Origin: Thermocatellispora tengchongensis
Lineage (GTDB): Bacteria > Actinomycetota > Actinomycetes > Streptosporangiales > Streptosporangiaceae
Direction of reading: 5' to 3'
Length of the DNA: 53,451 nt
Assembly (NCBI RefSeq): GCF_014202315.1
Contig: NZ_JACHGN010000040.1
Location: forward strand, 1 to 53,451
The notes under the pieces are model-generated. The model saw nothing but the letters and a program-made list of their open reading frames with translations. It was not told the DNA's origin and did not search any database. A program made the translations under genes and the position numbers. Below, piece after piece: positions 1-8,753 of the stretch (position 1 is the first letter of the stretch; each line of letters begins with the position of its first letter).

Positions 1-669
1 GTGCAGCAGCAGCCCGACCGGCTCCAGCACCTCGTTGACGCCCTCGCCCAGGGGGTGCAGCACCGCGGCGGCGGCCTCGGAGGCGAACGCGCCGCCGGCG
101 TAGGGGAAGTTGCCGGTGTTGATCGCGGCGCCGCGGAACAGGAACATGGTCCAGATCACGTTGAAGATCATGAACAGGACCAGCCAGGCGCCGCCGAGGT
201 GCGAGCCGGAGAAGCGGGAGGAACGGCCGAGCTTCTTGGGCGAGTTGCGCACCCGGATCACCGCGAAGGCGATCAGGCCGAGCAGCGCCGCCACGGCGAT
301 GAAGTCCTGCAGGAAGCCCAGCACCGGCCAGGTGCCGATGAGCGGGATGTGGAAGTCGGGGGTGCCGGTGATCCCGCCCTGGATCAGCACGCCGTACGCT
401 TCGATGTAGACGGTCAGCAGGATGAAGAACGCCCACATGACGAAGAAGTGGGCGGTGCCCGAGGGGGTCCACTTCAGCAGCTTGCGCTGGCCGAAGACCT
501 CCACGAGCTGGGCCTTGATCTCGGCTCCGACGTTCGCCTTGGCGTACTCCACGCGCTCGGGGGCGGGCTGGCCGACGGTGGCCAGTTTGTAGAGCCACAC
601 CACGCGACGTGCCGCCACGGCCACGGCCGCGACGGTCATCACCAGCCCGATGATCGCTACAAGGAGCAC
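1..669 (-). CDS. Membrane-bound iron-sulfur (heterodisulfide reductase-like) oxidoreductase, N-terminal part
   Basis: Partial gene: the first 223 residues are present and the C-terminal part lies beyond the left edge. The visible part has an N-terminal membrane helix (MLLVAIIGLVMTVAAV) followed by several more helices (HFFVMWAFFILLTVYIEAYG, FIAVAALLGLIAFAVI, LVLFMIFNVIWTMFLF). This is the nitrate-reductase-gamma-like membrane section of the large actinobacterial (Fe-S)-binding reductases typified by M. tuberculosis Rv0338c, whose cluster-binding and CCG domains would follow. They are thought to pass electrons between quinones and an unknown partner. The GTG start at 669 is chosen because GGGAGG lies just upstream; a GTG at 681 has no ribosome binding site. 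Family is fairly sure, substrate unknown. Confidence 0.75.
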   Translation of the reverse strand, partial: MLLVAIIGLVMTVAAVAVAARRVVWLYKLATVGQPAPERVEYAKANVGAEIKAQLVEVFGQRKLLKWTPSGTAHFFVMWAFFILLTVYIEAYGVLIQGGITGTPDFHIPLIGTWPVLGFLQDFIAVAALLGLIAFAVIRVRNSPKKLGRSSRFSGSHLGGAWLVLFMIFNVIWTMFLFRGAAINTGNFPYAGGAFASEAAAAVLHPLGEGVNEVLEPVGLLLH

Positions 670-828
670 GAGTCCTCCCACTGTCTGCGTTGGCTGCCAG
701 CGTACGTTGCCGGTCAACCACGGTGAAGACGAGGTCGCCTCGGATGCTACCGGCGAGTAACCCCACGCATTCTAGGCGGCCCGGACCTCTCCAGGCTAGA
801 ACAATGCTCTGCGTGCTCTCACCCGGGG

Positions 829-1422
829 TCAGTCACCGTCGATGTAACGCTGGACGGTCGGCGCCACCAGGTCGATGACCTCGTCGATCTCCGCCGACGC
901 CAGCGGCTCCAGCTTCACGATATAGCGCATCATGACGATGCCGAACATCTGCGCGAACGCCGCCTCCATGCGCAGCGGAGGCACCCCCAGCGTGTCGGCC
1001 GCGCGGCTGAGGACCGCCCGGGTGATGAACTCGCGGATCATGGTCACGGCCTGCTCGTTGGTCATCGCCGTCCGCATCAGCGCCATCACCGGCTCACGCG
1101 CCTGCGCATCGGAGGTGATGGTGAGGATCAGCGTCGCCAGCCTGCGGCCGATCTGGTCGCGCGGGCCGCTCAGGATGGCCGGGATCACCTTGCCCGGATC
1201 GACCGGGAGCTGCATCGCCGCGACGAACACGCCCTCCTTGCTGTCGAAGTAGTGGTGCACCAGGGCCGGATCGACCGCGGCCTCGCGGGCGATGCCCCGG
1301 ATCGTCGCCTTGTCGAACCCCTTCTCCGCGAAGATCCGCCGCGCCGCCGCCAGGATCTCACCGCGCGTGTCGGCGGTGCCCGGCCTGCGTCCCGGGCGCC
1401 GCTTCTCCTGCGCCTGGCTCAA
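829..1422 (-). CDS. TetR family transcriptional regulator
   Basis: 197 residues. The N-terminal helix-turn-helix is clear at about residues 16-62 (ILAAARRIFAEKGFDKATIR, then VDPALVHHYFDSKEGVF). The C-terminal half is a typical TetR ligand/dimerisation domain with a conserved RTAMTNEQAVTMIREF stretch, as in the TetR_C_17-type regulators of actinobacteria (subfamily assignment is inference). The start is a TTG at 1422 preceded by GGAGGAGGG; it overlaps the stop of the upstream methyltransferase gene as TTGA, so the two are translationally coupled. It may act on its own operon; ligand unknown. Confidence 0.85.
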   Translation of the reverse strand: MSQAQEKRRPGRRPGTADTRGEILAAARRIFAEKGFDKATIRGIAREAAVDPALVHHYFDSKEGVFVAAMQLPVDPGKVIPAILSGPRDQIGRRLATLILTITSDAQAREPVMALMRTAMTNEQAVTMIREFITRAVLSRAADTLGVPPLRMEAAFAQMFGIVMMRYIVKLEPLASAEIDEVIDLVAPTVQRYIDGD

Positions 1423-2189
1423 CCGCCCTCCTCCGGCGTGCGTCCCACCACCAGATACACCCGCATCGGCACGTCGAGCACCCCGCCGGGGAACACCCGG
1501 CCCAGCTCGGTACGCTGCCGCGCCACCAGGGCCTCGACCTCCTCCGCCGGCATGCTCGCCACCCAGGAGTGCGAGCGCATGTCGAGCAGGAAGTCCTCCA
1601 GCCCGATCACCCGCCGCCAGGGTATCCACCGCACCGCCGGCGCGAGCCCCGCCTCCGCCATCGCCGCGGCCGACGGCGGCGGCCCCCAGTCCTCCAGCGC
1701 CGGGCCGCGGTACGCGGGGCAGGCCTCGGCCTGCCGCACCTCGTACGCCGCCAGCCAGTCGGCCGACTCCGGATCGACGGTGTTCCACCACGTCGCCATC
1801 GCCCCGCCCGGCCGCAACACCCGCCGCGCCTCCGCCACCGACACCACCGGATCGAGCCAGTGCCACGACTGCGCCCACGTCACCAGGTCGGCCACCCCGT
1901 CACGCACCGGCAGCGCGTTCCCGTCGCCGAGCACCGCACCGACCCCACCCCGAGGCGTACGCGCCACCAACCGCCCCAGCATCCGCCCGCCCCGCTCCAC
2001 GGCCACCACCCGAGCCCCCCGCTCCAGCAGCCCACGCGTCGAGATCCCGGTCCCCGCCCCCACGTCCACGACCACCGCCCCCGCGAACGCCACCCCGGAC
2101 AGCTCCACCACGGCGTCGTACAACGCATCCGGATACCCCGGCCGCCCCGCGTCGTACTCCTCCACCACCCCATCGAACACAGTGCCCAT
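1419..2189 (-). CDS. Class I SAM-dependent methyltransferase
   Basis: 256 residues. Motif I is seen as VVDVGAGTGIS at about residues 43-53, with the acidic residue of motif II in VVAVE and a motif III-like region DLVTWAQSWHWLD, a pattern common in Methyltransf_11/25 proteins. The start at 2189 (MGTVFDGVVEEYDAGRPGYP) matches the usual beginning of this family; an upstream in-frame ATG at 2288 would add a non-conserved Arg/Gly-rich tail. Substrate cannot be told. It is the first gene of a two-gene unit with the TetR regulator, sharing a 4-base TTGA overlap. Confidence 0.82.
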   Translation of the reverse strand: MGTVFDGVVEEYDAGRPGYPDALYDAVVELSGVAFAGAVVVDVGAGTGISTRGLLERGARVVAVERGGRMLGRLVARTPRGGVGAVLGDGNALPVRDGVADLVTWAQSWHWLDPVVSVAEARRVLRPGGAMATWWNTVDPESADWLAAYEVRQAEACPAYRGPALEDWGPPPSAAAMAEAGLAPAVRWIPWRRVIGLEDFLLDMRSHSWVASMPAEEVEALVARQRTELGRVFPGGVLDVPMRVYLVVGRTPEEGG

Positions 2190-2313
2190 GGCGCCCGCTC
2201 CGCGGGCGCGGCTCGCGCGCCCCTCAGGCCACGATCTTCCCTCGTCGTTCTGGTCGCTACGCTCCCGCCACTCCTCAGTCCAGATCATGGCCGCGCCCTC
2301 GCACCCACTGTGC
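2190..2313. other. Short spacer between methyltransferase and TIM-barrel genes
   Basis: About 120 bases, leftward promoter region of the methyltransferase/TetR pair by position. No confident promoter hexamers or hairpin were identified. Confidence 0.3.
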
Positions 2314-3129
2314 TCACTTGTCGGTGGAGGCGGCCAGGTGGAGGCGGGCGAAGGCCAGGCCCTCGGCCAGGTCGTCGATGCGCTGGGTGCGGCTCGCGGC
2401 CTTGCGGGTGTTGATCTCCAGCACCACCAGGCCGTCGAAGCCGTTGTTGGCCAGCCGCTCCAGGATCTGGGCGCACGGCTGGTTGCCCCGGCCGGGCACC
2501 AGGTGCTCGTCCTTGTTGGTCACGCCGATGCCGTCGGCGAGGTGCAGGTGGGCCAGGCGGTCGCCCAGCTTGGTGGCCATCTCCATCGCGTCGGAGCCCG
2601 ACACCGCGGTGTGCGAGAGGTCCAGGGTCACCTGGGGGAAGTCGTAGTCGAGCGGGTTCCAGTCGGGAGAGTAGGGCACGACCTTGTTGCCCCGCGCCCG
2701 CAACGGGAACATGTTCTCGACCGCGAAGATCACATCGGTCTCCTCGCGCATCCGGGCCAGGCCGGTCTCGAAGTCGCGGGCGTAGTCGCGCTGCCACCGG
2801 AACGGCGGATGCACCACGACCGTGCGCGCGCCGAGCCGCTCGGCCGCCTTCTGCGCCCGTACCAGCTTGGCCCAGGGATCGCGCCCCCACACCCGCTGGG
2901 TGACCAGCAGGCAGGGCGCGTGCACGGCGAGCACCGGCAACTGGTAGTGGTCGGTGAGCCGCTCCAGCACGTCGATGTCCTGGCTGACCGGATCGGCGCC
3001 CACCATGATCTCCACGCCGTCGTACCCCAGCCGCGCCGCCAGCTCGAAGGCGTCGGGCGTGCGCTCGGGGTAAACGGACGCAGTCGAAAGCGCAATCTTC
3101 GCGCTGGGCACGCGGACCACGTCACTCAC
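2314..3129 (-). CDS. Sugar phosphate isomerase/epimerase-like TIM-barrel protein (AP endonuclease 2 superfamily)
   Basis: 271 residues, the usual length. Barrel strands and likely metal ligands can be followed in order: [10 protein letters not shown] (E), VLAVHAP (H), VVVHPPFRW (H), VIFAVENMF (E), VTLDLSHT (D/H), LAHLHLADG (H) and a final VVLEINT (E). This set of His/Glu/Asp ligands is that of xylose isomerase-like TIM barrels binding divalent metal. The GTG start at 3129 has GAGG seven bases upstream. The actual substrate cannot be told; the family contains isomerases, epimerases, dehydratases and endonuclease IV. Divergent from the methyltransferase at 3228. Confidence 0.8.
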   Translation of the reverse strand: MSDVVRVPSAKIALSTASVYPERTPDAFELAARLGYDGVEIMVGADPVSQDIDVLERLTDHYQLPVLAVHAPCLLVTQRVWGRDPWAKLVRAQKAAERLGARTVVVHPPFRWQRDYARDFETGLARMREETDVIFAVENMFPLRARGNKVVPYSPDWNPLDYDFPQVTLDLSHTAVSGSDAMEMATKLGDRLAHLHLADGIGVTNKDEHLVPGRGNQPCAQILERLANNGFDGLVVLEINTRKAASRTQRIDDLAEGLAFARLHLAASTDK

Positions 3130-3215
3130 TTGGCGACCTCATCGTATTCACTCGCTGATGCTGCCAGCCTAAGCCGGTCTGCGCCCGGTTGGCGGTTCGA
3201 CGCCCAGAAGACGCG

Positions 3216-3221
3216 TAGCGT
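3216..3221 (+). promoter_or_regulatory. Candidate -10 box for a leaderless methyltransferase transcript
   Basis: TAGCGT ends six bases before the ATG at 3228, which is the spacing expected for a transcript starting at the start codon itself. No ribosome binding site precedes this ATG, in agreement. No good -35 hexamer is seen. Confidence 0.4.
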
Positions 3222-3227
3222 GGTGGC

Positions 3228-3926
3228 ATGGGACAGATCGCGAAGGGCGCGATCCCCAGCCCGAACATCTGGAACTCCCCCCGGATCTACGAGCTGGAGA
3301 ACCGCGCGGTCGACCCCGACGGGCGGGCCGACGCGGCGATGAGCGCCATCCGCCCGTGGCGCGACGCGGTGGTGCTCGACATCGGCTGCGGGACCGGCTT
3401 CCACCTGCCGGTCTACGCCCGTACGGCGGCGCGGGTGATCGGGGTCGAGCCGCACGGCGACCTGGCCGCGCTGGCCGCGCGCCGGTGCGCGGGGCTGGGC
3501 AACGTCACCGTACGGACGGCGACGGCGCAGGACCTGCCGCTGCCCGACGCGTCGATCGATGTGGCGGTGGCGCGGTGGGCGTACTTCTTCGGGCCGGGGT
3601 GCGAGCCGGGGCTGCGCGAGCTGAACCGGGTCATGCGGCGCGGCGGCGCTGCGTACGTGATCGACCTGGACGCCACCCGAGGCGCGTTCGGCCGCTGGTT
3701 CTCCGCGACCGTGCCCACCTACTCGGCCCGGGTGGTCGAGGATTTCTGGGCCCGCCAGGGCTGGGAGCGGCAGCCGCTCGACCTGCGCATGGTCTTCGAG
3801 CGCCGCGCCGACCTGGAGGCGGTGCTGCGCATCGAGTTCACTCGCGAGGTCGCCGAGCGGGCCATCGCCGAGGCCCCCGGCCTGGAGATCGCCTATCCCA
3901 ACGTGCTGCGCTGGAAGCTTTTCTGA
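3228..3926 (+). CDS. Class I SAM-dependent methyltransferase
   Basis: 232 residues. Motif I is VVLDIGCGTGFHL (about residues 46-58), motif II acidic GVEPHGD, then ATAQDLPLPDASIDVAVARW, the typical post-II/III region of Methyltransf_11 enzymes acting on small molecules. The N-terminus (PSPNIWNSPRIYELENRAVDP) resembles actinobacterial 'class I SAM methyltransferase' proteins of unknown substrate. Probably leaderless (see 3216). It is followed by the MerR/thioredoxin pair but a palindromic promoter lies between, so it is likely a separate unit. Confidence 0.85.
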   Translation: MGQIAKGAIPSPNIWNSPRIYELENRAVDPDGRADAAMSAIRPWRDAVVLDIGCGTGFHLPVYARTAARVIGVEPHGDLAALAARRCAGLGNVTVRTATAQDLPLPDASIDVAVARWAYFFGPGCEPGLRELNRVMRRGGAAYVIDLDATRGAFGRWFSATVPTYSARVVEDFWARQGWERQPLDLRMVFERRADLEAVLRIEFTREVAERAIAEAPGLEIAYPNVLRWKLF

Positions 3927-3934
3927 GCGCTTGA

Positions 3935-3954
3935 CCTTGACACTGACGTCAAGG
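3935..3954. promoter_or_regulatory. MerR-type operator/promoter of the MerR-thioredoxin operon
   Basis: A perfect inverted repeat: CCTTGAC (3935-3941), six bases, GTCAAGG (3948-3954). It lies 24 bases before the regulator gene. Taking TTGACC (3931-3936) as -35 and TTACCT (3956-3961) as a weak -10 gives a 19-bp spacer, the stretched spacing typical of MerR-activated promoters. A similar element with shared core TTGACGTCA or CTGACGTCA lies before the second MerR gene at 10582-10601. Confidence 0.6.
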
Positions 3955-3977
3955 ATTACCTTCGCGGTGGAGGGGCG

Positions 3978-4373
3978 ATGGGGATGCGTATCGGCGAGAT
4001 GGCGCGGCGGGCCGGGGTGAGCACCCGCGCGCTGCGCTACTACGAGCAGCACGGGCTCATCAGCGCGCGCAGGGGGCCGAACGGCTACCGCGAGTACGAC
4101 GAGTCCCAGCTGGCCCTCGTGGCCGAGATCCGGTCGCTGCTGACCGCCGGGTTCACCCTTGAGGACGCCCGGCCGTTCGTGGAGTGCCTGCGCTCGGGCA
4201 ACGCGACCGGCGACTCCTGCCCGGAGTCCGTGGCCGTCTACCGGCGCAAGCTGGCCGAGCTGGACGACCAGATCCGCACCCTCGTGGCCAGGCGCGCCGA
4301 GGTGGCCGCCCAGCTCGCCGGGGCCTGCCCCGGCTGCACCGTCCACGTGGAGATCCGAGGAAGAAGAACATGA
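3978..4373 (+). CDS. MerR family regulator with four cysteines, coupled to thioredoxin
   Basis: 131 residues. Winged helix-turn-helix at residues 3-70 (MRIGEMARRAGVSTRALRYY) and a dimerisation coiled coil after it. Cysteines at 70, 81, 117 and 120, the last two as a CPGC pair near the C-terminus, suggest a thiol- or metal-responsive sensor. The ATG at 3978 is preceded by GGAGG; an ATG at 3984 (MRIGEM) is also possible and matches the family start better. Its last codon overlaps the thioredoxin start as ATGA. It probably activates its own operon from the palindrome at 3935. Inducing signal is inference. Confidence 0.88.
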   Translation: MGMRIGEMARRAGVSTRALRYYEQHGLISARRGPNGYREYDESQLALVAEIRSLLTAGFTLEDARPFVECLRSGNATGDSCPESVAVYRRKLAELDDQIRTLVARRAEVAAQLAGACPGCTVHVEIRGRRT

Positions 4374-4684
4374 TCACCTTGACCACGCAGAACTTCGAGG
4401 AGCAGGTGCTCCACAACGACAAGCCCGTCCTGGTGGAGTTCTGGGCCGACTGGTGCGGCCCGTGCAAGATGGTCGCCCCGGTCCTGGAGCAGATCGAGGC
4501 CGAGGAGGGCGACAGGCTCACCATCGGCAAGCTCGACGGCGACGCCGAGCAGGAGATCGTGGCCCGCTACAACGTCATGGGCTTTCCGACCATGCTGCTG
4601 TTCCGCGACGGCGAGATCGTGCAGGAGATCGTCGGCGCCCGTCCCAAGCGCATGATCATGGCCGCCCTGGAGCCGCACCTGTGA
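4370..4684 (+). CDS. trxA: Thioredoxin
   Basis: 104 residues, exactly thioredoxin size. The redox motif WCGPC is at residues 28-32 in the expected context (LVEFWADWCGPCKM) and the cis-proline loop GFPTM is at 71-75. It is a soluble protein with no signal peptide, which would reduce protein disulfides using thioredoxin reductase. The ATG shares four bases (ATGA) with the end of the MerR gene, so production of the thioredoxin is coupled to that regulator. The genome presumably has other thioredoxins; this one is likely the stress-induced copy. Confidence 0.95.
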   Translation: MITLTTQNFEEQVLHNDKPVLVEFWADWCGPCKMVAPVLEQIEAEEGDRLTIGKLDGDAEQEIVARYNVMGFPTMLLFRDGEIVQEIVGARPKRMIMAALEPHL

Positions 4685-4801
4685 TCCGCGGAAGCTGAGA
4701 TTGTCGCCCGGGGACGATAACGTGCCCGGCGTGAGCGAGCGAACCACGGGCGGCGCGCGGAGCCTGGGCAGGGTGCTCGCGCGGCCGGCGAAGGAGGGCG
4801 C

Positions 4802-6217
4802 GTGAGCAGGGCGGCCCAGCGTGCGGGCTACCGCTGCGCGGAGTGCGGGTGGCGCACCCCCAAGTGGGTGGGGCGGTGCGGCGAGTGCCAGGCGTGGGGC
4901 ACCGTCGAGGAGGAGGGCGCGCGGGCGGGGGTGCACGTCGCCGCGCCCGGCGCCGTCACCGCGCCGGCCGTGCCGATCGGCCAGGTCAAGGCCGAGATCG
5001 CGGCCGCGCGCAGCACCGGCGTCGGCGAACTGGACCGGGTGCTCGGCGGCGGCCTGGTGCCGGGCGCGGTGGTGCTGCTGGCCGGCGAGCCCGGCATCGG
5101 CAAGTCCACCCTGCTGCTGGAGGCCGCGGCCCGGATCGCGGCCAACGAGACCGTGCTCTACGTCACCGGCGAGGAGTCCGCGGCCCAGGTCCGGCTGCGC
5201 GCCGACCGCATCGGCGCGGTGCGCGACCGCCTCTACCTCGCCGCCGAGACCGATTTGTCCGCGCTGGTCACCCACGTCGAGCAGGTACGCCCCAGCGTGC
5301 TGATCGTCGACTCGGTGCAGACGATCGGCTCCGCCCAGACGAGCGGCGTGCCCGGCGGGGTCACCCAGGTGCGCGAGGTCGCGGGCAACCTGGTCCGCCT
5401 GGCCAAGGAGCGCGGCATGTCCACCGTGCTGGTCGGGCACGTCACCAAGGACGGCTCGATCGCGGGCCCCCGCGTCCTGGAGCACCTGGTGGACGTGGTG
5501 CTGAACTTCGAGGGCGACCGCCACTCCCGGCTGCGCATGGTGCGCGCGATCAAGAACCGGTTCGGCCCCACCGACGAGGTGGGCTGCTTCGACCTGCACG
5601 AGCGCGGCATCGAGGGCATGGCCGACCCGAGCGGCCTGTTCGTGTCGCGGCGGGCCGAGCCGGTGCCCGGCACCTGCGTCACCGTCACCGTCGAGGGCAC
5701 CCGCCCGCTGCCCGCCGAGGTCCAGGCGCTGGTCGCCCGCACCGAGGCCCAGCAGCCGCGGCGCACCTCCTCCGGGCTCGACCCGTTCCGGGTCACCATG
5801 ATCCTGGCCGTGCTGGAGCGGCGGCTGAACGCCCGCCTCAGCGGCTGCGACGTGTTCACCGCCACCGTCGGCGGCATCCGGCTCGCCGATCCGGCCGTGG
5901 ACCTGTCGGTGATGCTCGCCGTCGCCAGCGCCGCCGGCGACAAGGCGCTGCCGGCCGGCCTGGTCGTGCTGGGCGAGGTGGGCCTGGCGGGCGAGCTGCG
6001 CCCCGTCCGCGACGTGCGCCGCCGCCTGACCGAGGCCGCCCGCCTGGGGTTCACCCGCGCGCTGGTGCCGGCCGGGTCCCTGGACGCCGACGGCCCCCGC
6101 CGTGGCGGCTCCCAGCGGTCCCTGGTCCCGGTCAGCCCGCGCACCTCCACCCCCCTGCCCAACTTCGATGTCACGGAAGTGGAGAACGTCTGGGACGCCC
6201 TGACCCAGGTGACATGA
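4802..6217 (+). CDS. radA: DNA repair protein RadA
   Basis: 471 residues. N-terminal C4 zinc finger with cysteines 12, 15, 26 and 29 (RCAECGW...RCGECQAWG), RecA-like ATPase with Walker A GEPGIGKST (about residues 97-105), the RadA-specific KNRFG motif (AIKNRFGPTDE), and a C-terminal Lon-like domain (VGGIRLADPAVDLSVMLAVASA). RadA/Sms is a helicase-like partner of RecA in recombinational repair. GTG start at 4802 has AAGGAGG a few bases upstream. It lies directly before disA, an arrangement widely conserved in Gram-positive bacteria and known to be functional: RadA can inhibit DisA activity in Bacillus. Confidence 0.96.
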   Translation: MSRAAQRAGYRCAECGWRTPKWVGRCGECQAWGTVEEEGARAGVHVAAPGAVTAPAVPIGQVKAEIAAARSTGVGELDRVLGGGLVPGAVVLLAGEPGIGKSTLLLEAAARIAANETVLYVTGEESAAQVRLRADRIGAVRDRLYLAAETDLSALVTHVEQVRPSVLIVDSVQTIGSAQTSGVPGGVTQVREVAGNLVRLAKERGMSTVLVGHVTKDGSIAGPRVLEHLVDVVLNFEGDRHSRLRMVRAIKNRFGPTDEVGCFDLHERGIEGMADPSGLFVSRRAEPVPGTCVTVTVEGTRPLPAEVQALVARTEAQQPRRTSSGLDPFRVTMILAVLERRLNARLSGCDVFTATVGGIRLADPAVDLSVMLAVASAAGDKALPAGLVVLGEVGLAGELRPVRDVRRRLTEAARLGFTRALVPAGSLDADGPRRGGSQRSLVPVSPRTSTPLPNFDVTEVENVWDALTQVT

Positions 6218-6303
6218 CCGGAGAATTTCCCTCCGGCCGCCTTCAAGACTCCGCCGGGGGCGCCCCGGTAAGCTGAGTGTGGTAAGCGACCACCGGGGGT
6301 CAC

Positions 6304-7395
6304 GTGGCAACGAACGACAAGGGACTCGACGAGCGCCGCAGAGCCACCCTTGCCGAGGTCGCGCCGGGCACCGAGCTGCGCGACGGTCTCGAACGCATCC
6401 TGCGCGGCCACACCGGCGGTCTGATCGTGCTCGGCTACGACCAGACCGTCGAGTCGCTGTGCAGCGGCGGGTTCGAGCTCGACGTGGAGTTCTCCGCGAC
6501 CCGGCTCCGGGAGCTGGCCAAGATGGACGGCGCGATCGTGCTGCGCCGCGACGACCACAGGATCGTACGCGCGGCGGTGCACCTGGTGCCCGATCCGTCG
6601 ATCAGCACCGACGAGTCCGGCACCCGACACCGCACCGCCCAGCGGGTGGCCAAGCAGACCGGCCACCCGGTCATCTCGATCAGCAAGTCCATGCGGGTCC
6701 TCGCGCTCTACCTCGACGGCATCCGGTACGTCCTGGAGGAGAGCGCCGCGATCCTGTCCAAGGCCAACCAGGCGCTGGCCACCCTGGAGCGCTACAAGCT
6801 CCGCCTGGACGAGGTCTCCGGCACCCTGAGCGCGCTGGAGATCGAGGACCTGGTGACGGTGCGCGACGTGGCGGTGGTCGTGCAGCGCTTGGAGATGGTC
6901 CGCAGGATCGCCGGCGAGATCGAGGGCTACGTGGTCGAGCTGGGCACCGACGGCCGCCTGCTGACCCTCCAACTGGACGAGCTGGTGGCCGGCGTCGAGC
7001 CCGACCGCGAGCTCATCGTCCGCGACTACCTCCCCGCGACCGCCGCCGCGCGCCGTCCCAAGAGCTGCGCCGAGGCCCTGCACGCCCTGGACCAGCTCAC
7101 CTCCAACGAGCTGCTCGACCTCCCGGCGGTGGCCGGGGTGCTCGGCTACGCCGGCGCCGACGCCCTCGACGGCGCCGTGAGCCCCCGTGGCTACCGCCTG
7201 CTGGCCAAGGTCCCCCGCCTGCCCGCCACGGTCGTGGACCGCCTGGTGGGCCATTTCGGCGGCCTCCAGAAGCTGCTGGCGGCGAGCATAGACGACTTGC
7301 AGGCCGTCGGCGGCGTGGGCGAGTCGCGGGCCAGGAGCGTACGCGAGGGCCTGAGCCGCCTGGCCGAGAGCTCCATCCTGGAACGCTACGTCTGA
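6304..7395 (+). CDS. disA: DNA integrity scanning diadenylate cyclase DisA
   Basis: 363 residues. The DAC domain carries both catalytic motifs: DGA at residues 75-77 ([10 protein letters not shown]) and RHR at 108-110 ([11 protein letters not shown]). A central helical spine follows, then a C-terminal helix-hairpin-helix DNA-binding domain ([22 protein letters not shown]). The enzyme condenses two ATP into cyclic di-AMP and pauses at DNA lesions. It is the only diadenylate cyclase seen in the window and actinobacteria usually have just one. Start GTG at 6304. Downstream neighbour is convergent with a 15-base gap. See the c-di-AMP riboswitch (23362) and CpeB (38839) for likely targets. Confidence 0.97.
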   Translation: MATNDKGLDERRRATLAEVAPGTELRDGLERILRGHTGGLIVLGYDQTVESLCSGGFELDVEFSATRLRELAKMDGAIVLRRDDHRIVRAAVHLVPDPSISTDESGTRHRTAQRVAKQTGHPVISISKSMRVLALYLDGIRYVLEESAAILSKANQALATLERYKLRLDEVSGTLSALEIEDLVTVRDVAVVVQRLEMVRRIAGEIEGYVVELGTDGRLLTLQLDELVAGVEPDRELIVRDYLPATAAARRPKSCAEALHALDQLTSNELLDLPAVAGVLGYAGADALDGAVSPRGYRLLAKVPRLPATVVDRLVGHFGGLQKLLAASIDDLQAVGGVGESRARSVREGLSRLAESSILERYV

Positions 7396-7410
7396 GCCGC
7401 CGCCGCGTCC

Positions 7411-8049
7411 TCAGCCCCGCCTGCGGATCGCCACGTGGGCGACGCCGACCAGCGCGAGCGCGAGCACGAGGTGGGCGGCCGATTCGAGCCACTGCAGGCT
7501 CCAGTACGGCAGGTCGGCCCGGCCGCGCGCCGCCCGCGCCGCGAGCTGGGCCGCGCCGGTCAGGAGCAGCGACAGCGGCATGGCGACCCTGGTGTGCCGG
7601 GTCACCGCGCCGAGCGCCACGCCGAGCGCGAGGGCGAACAGCACCCGCGCGAACGGCACGACGCCGTGGCTCTCGTAGTACGGCCAGGAGCGCGGATCGA
7701 CGGGGCCGCCCGGCGGGGCCCACGCCAGGAGCGCGGCCAGCGCCGCGGTCGCGGCGAGGGCGCCGAGCGCCGCGACGGCCAGGACCGCGGCCAGCCAGCG
7801 GCCCCGGGTCACGCTCTGGGTCCAGGCGAGCCGGTACGTCCCCGTCTCGAACTCGCGGGCGATCAGCGGCGCGCCCCACACCAGGCAGACCGCCCCGGCC
7901 AGGAACCCCGCCAGTTGGGCGGTCAGGCCGCTCAGCTCCGGTTCCAGGCGCTCGGCCGCGACCGCCATGGCGTACAGCACGATCACGCCGGCGAGCGTGG
8001 CCGCCTGCGCGCGCTGCCCGCGCCAGGCCACCCACAACAGCCGGATCAT
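7411..8049 (-). CDS. ABC transporter permease (ABC-2 type)
   Basis: 212 residues with about six hydrophobic helices, beginning MIRLLWVAWRGQRAQAATLAGVIVLYAMAVA and containing the APLIAREFETGTYRLAWTQSVTR segment typical of ABC-2 permeases that work with single-domain ATPases. ATG at 8049 overlaps the stop of the ATPase gene (ATGA). Last gene of the ECF sigma/membrane protein/ATPase/permease operon. Transported substrate is unknown; many such exporters handle peptides or lipid-like toxic compounds. Confidence 0.85.
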   Translation of the reverse strand: MIRLLWVAWRGQRAQAATLAGVIVLYAMAVAAERLEPELSGLTAQLAGFLAGAVCLVWGAPLIAREFETGTYRLAWTQSVTRGRWLAAVLAVAALGALAATAALAALLAWAPPGGPVDPRSWPYYESHGVVPFARVLFALALGVALGAVTRHTRVAMPLSLLLTGAAQLAARAARGRADLPYWSLQWLESAAHLVLALALVGVAHVAIRRRG

Positions 8050-8753
8050 GAGGCCCCTCCGGCGGCGCGCAGGTGCTCCAGCACCAGGTCCTCCAGGGTC
8101 GCGGCCCGATGGCCGGCGGGCTGGGCGGCGAGCAGGCCGGTGAAGGCGCCGCACAGGCGGACCCGGCCCTCGTGGAGCAGGATCAGGTGATCGCACACCT
8201 CGGCCAGGTCGGCCAGGATGTGCGAGGACAGCAGCACGGTGGCGTCCAGGTCGCGGATCGCGCGCATCACCCGGACCCGGGCCAGCGGGTCCAGCTCGGC
8301 CAGCGGCTCGTCCAGCACCAGCAGGCGGGCCCCCTTGCCCACGGCGAGGGCCAGCGCCACCAGGGTGCGCTGCCCGCCGGAGAGCCGGTCCGCCCGTTCG
8401 CCGGGGGCGATGTGGTGCGCGTCCAGCAGGGAGCGCGCCCGCCCGTGGTCCCAGCGGGGGTTGGTGGCGGCGCCGAAGCGCAGCAGGTCGGCCACGCTCC
8501 AGCGCCGGTACAGCGGCTTGTCCTGGGCGACGAAGGCGACGTCGGCCATCTCCAGCGGCCTGCCGAAGACGCGGACGCCGCCCGTGGTGGGCGCCAGCAG
8601 GCCGGTCACCAGGTGCAGCAGTGTGGACTTGCCCGCCCCGTTCGTCCCGACCAGCGCGGTCATCGCGCCGGCGGGCAGTGCGACGGAGCACTCGCGCAGC
8701 GCCCACCGGCGTCCGTAGCGCTTGCCCAGGTCGATCGTCTCCAGGGCGGTCAC
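8046..8753 (-). CDS. ABC transporter ATP-binding protein
   Basis: 235 residues. Walker A GTNGAGKST (about residue 35), Q-loop in VAFVAQDKPLY, signature LSGGQRTL, Walker B LLVLDEPLAELDP and the switch histidine in LLSSHIL are all present, so it should be an active ATPase. GTG start at 8753 overlaps the previous stop as GTGA, with GGAGG upstream. It energises the permease encoded next. The family is that of export or antibiotic-resistance ABC-2 systems. Confidence 0.92.
   Translation of the reverse strand: MTALETIDLGKRYGRRWALRECSVALPAGAMTALVGTNGAGKSTLLHLVTGLLAPTTGGVRVFGRPLEMADVAFVAQDKPLYRRWSVADLLRFGAATNPRWDHGRARSLLDAHHIAPGERADRLSGGQRTLVALALAVGKGARLLVLDEPLAELDPLARVRVMRAIRDLDATVLLSSHILADLAEVCDHLILLHEGRVRLCGAFTGLLAAQPAGHRAATLEDLVLEHLRAAGGAS

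Noticed and set aside
829-1878. One long 349-codon leftward frame covering TetR and part of the methyltransferase gene
   Set aside because: The first 152 codons are a Gly/Arg-rich shadow of the methyltransferase gene in another frame; the regulator begins at the TTG at 1422.
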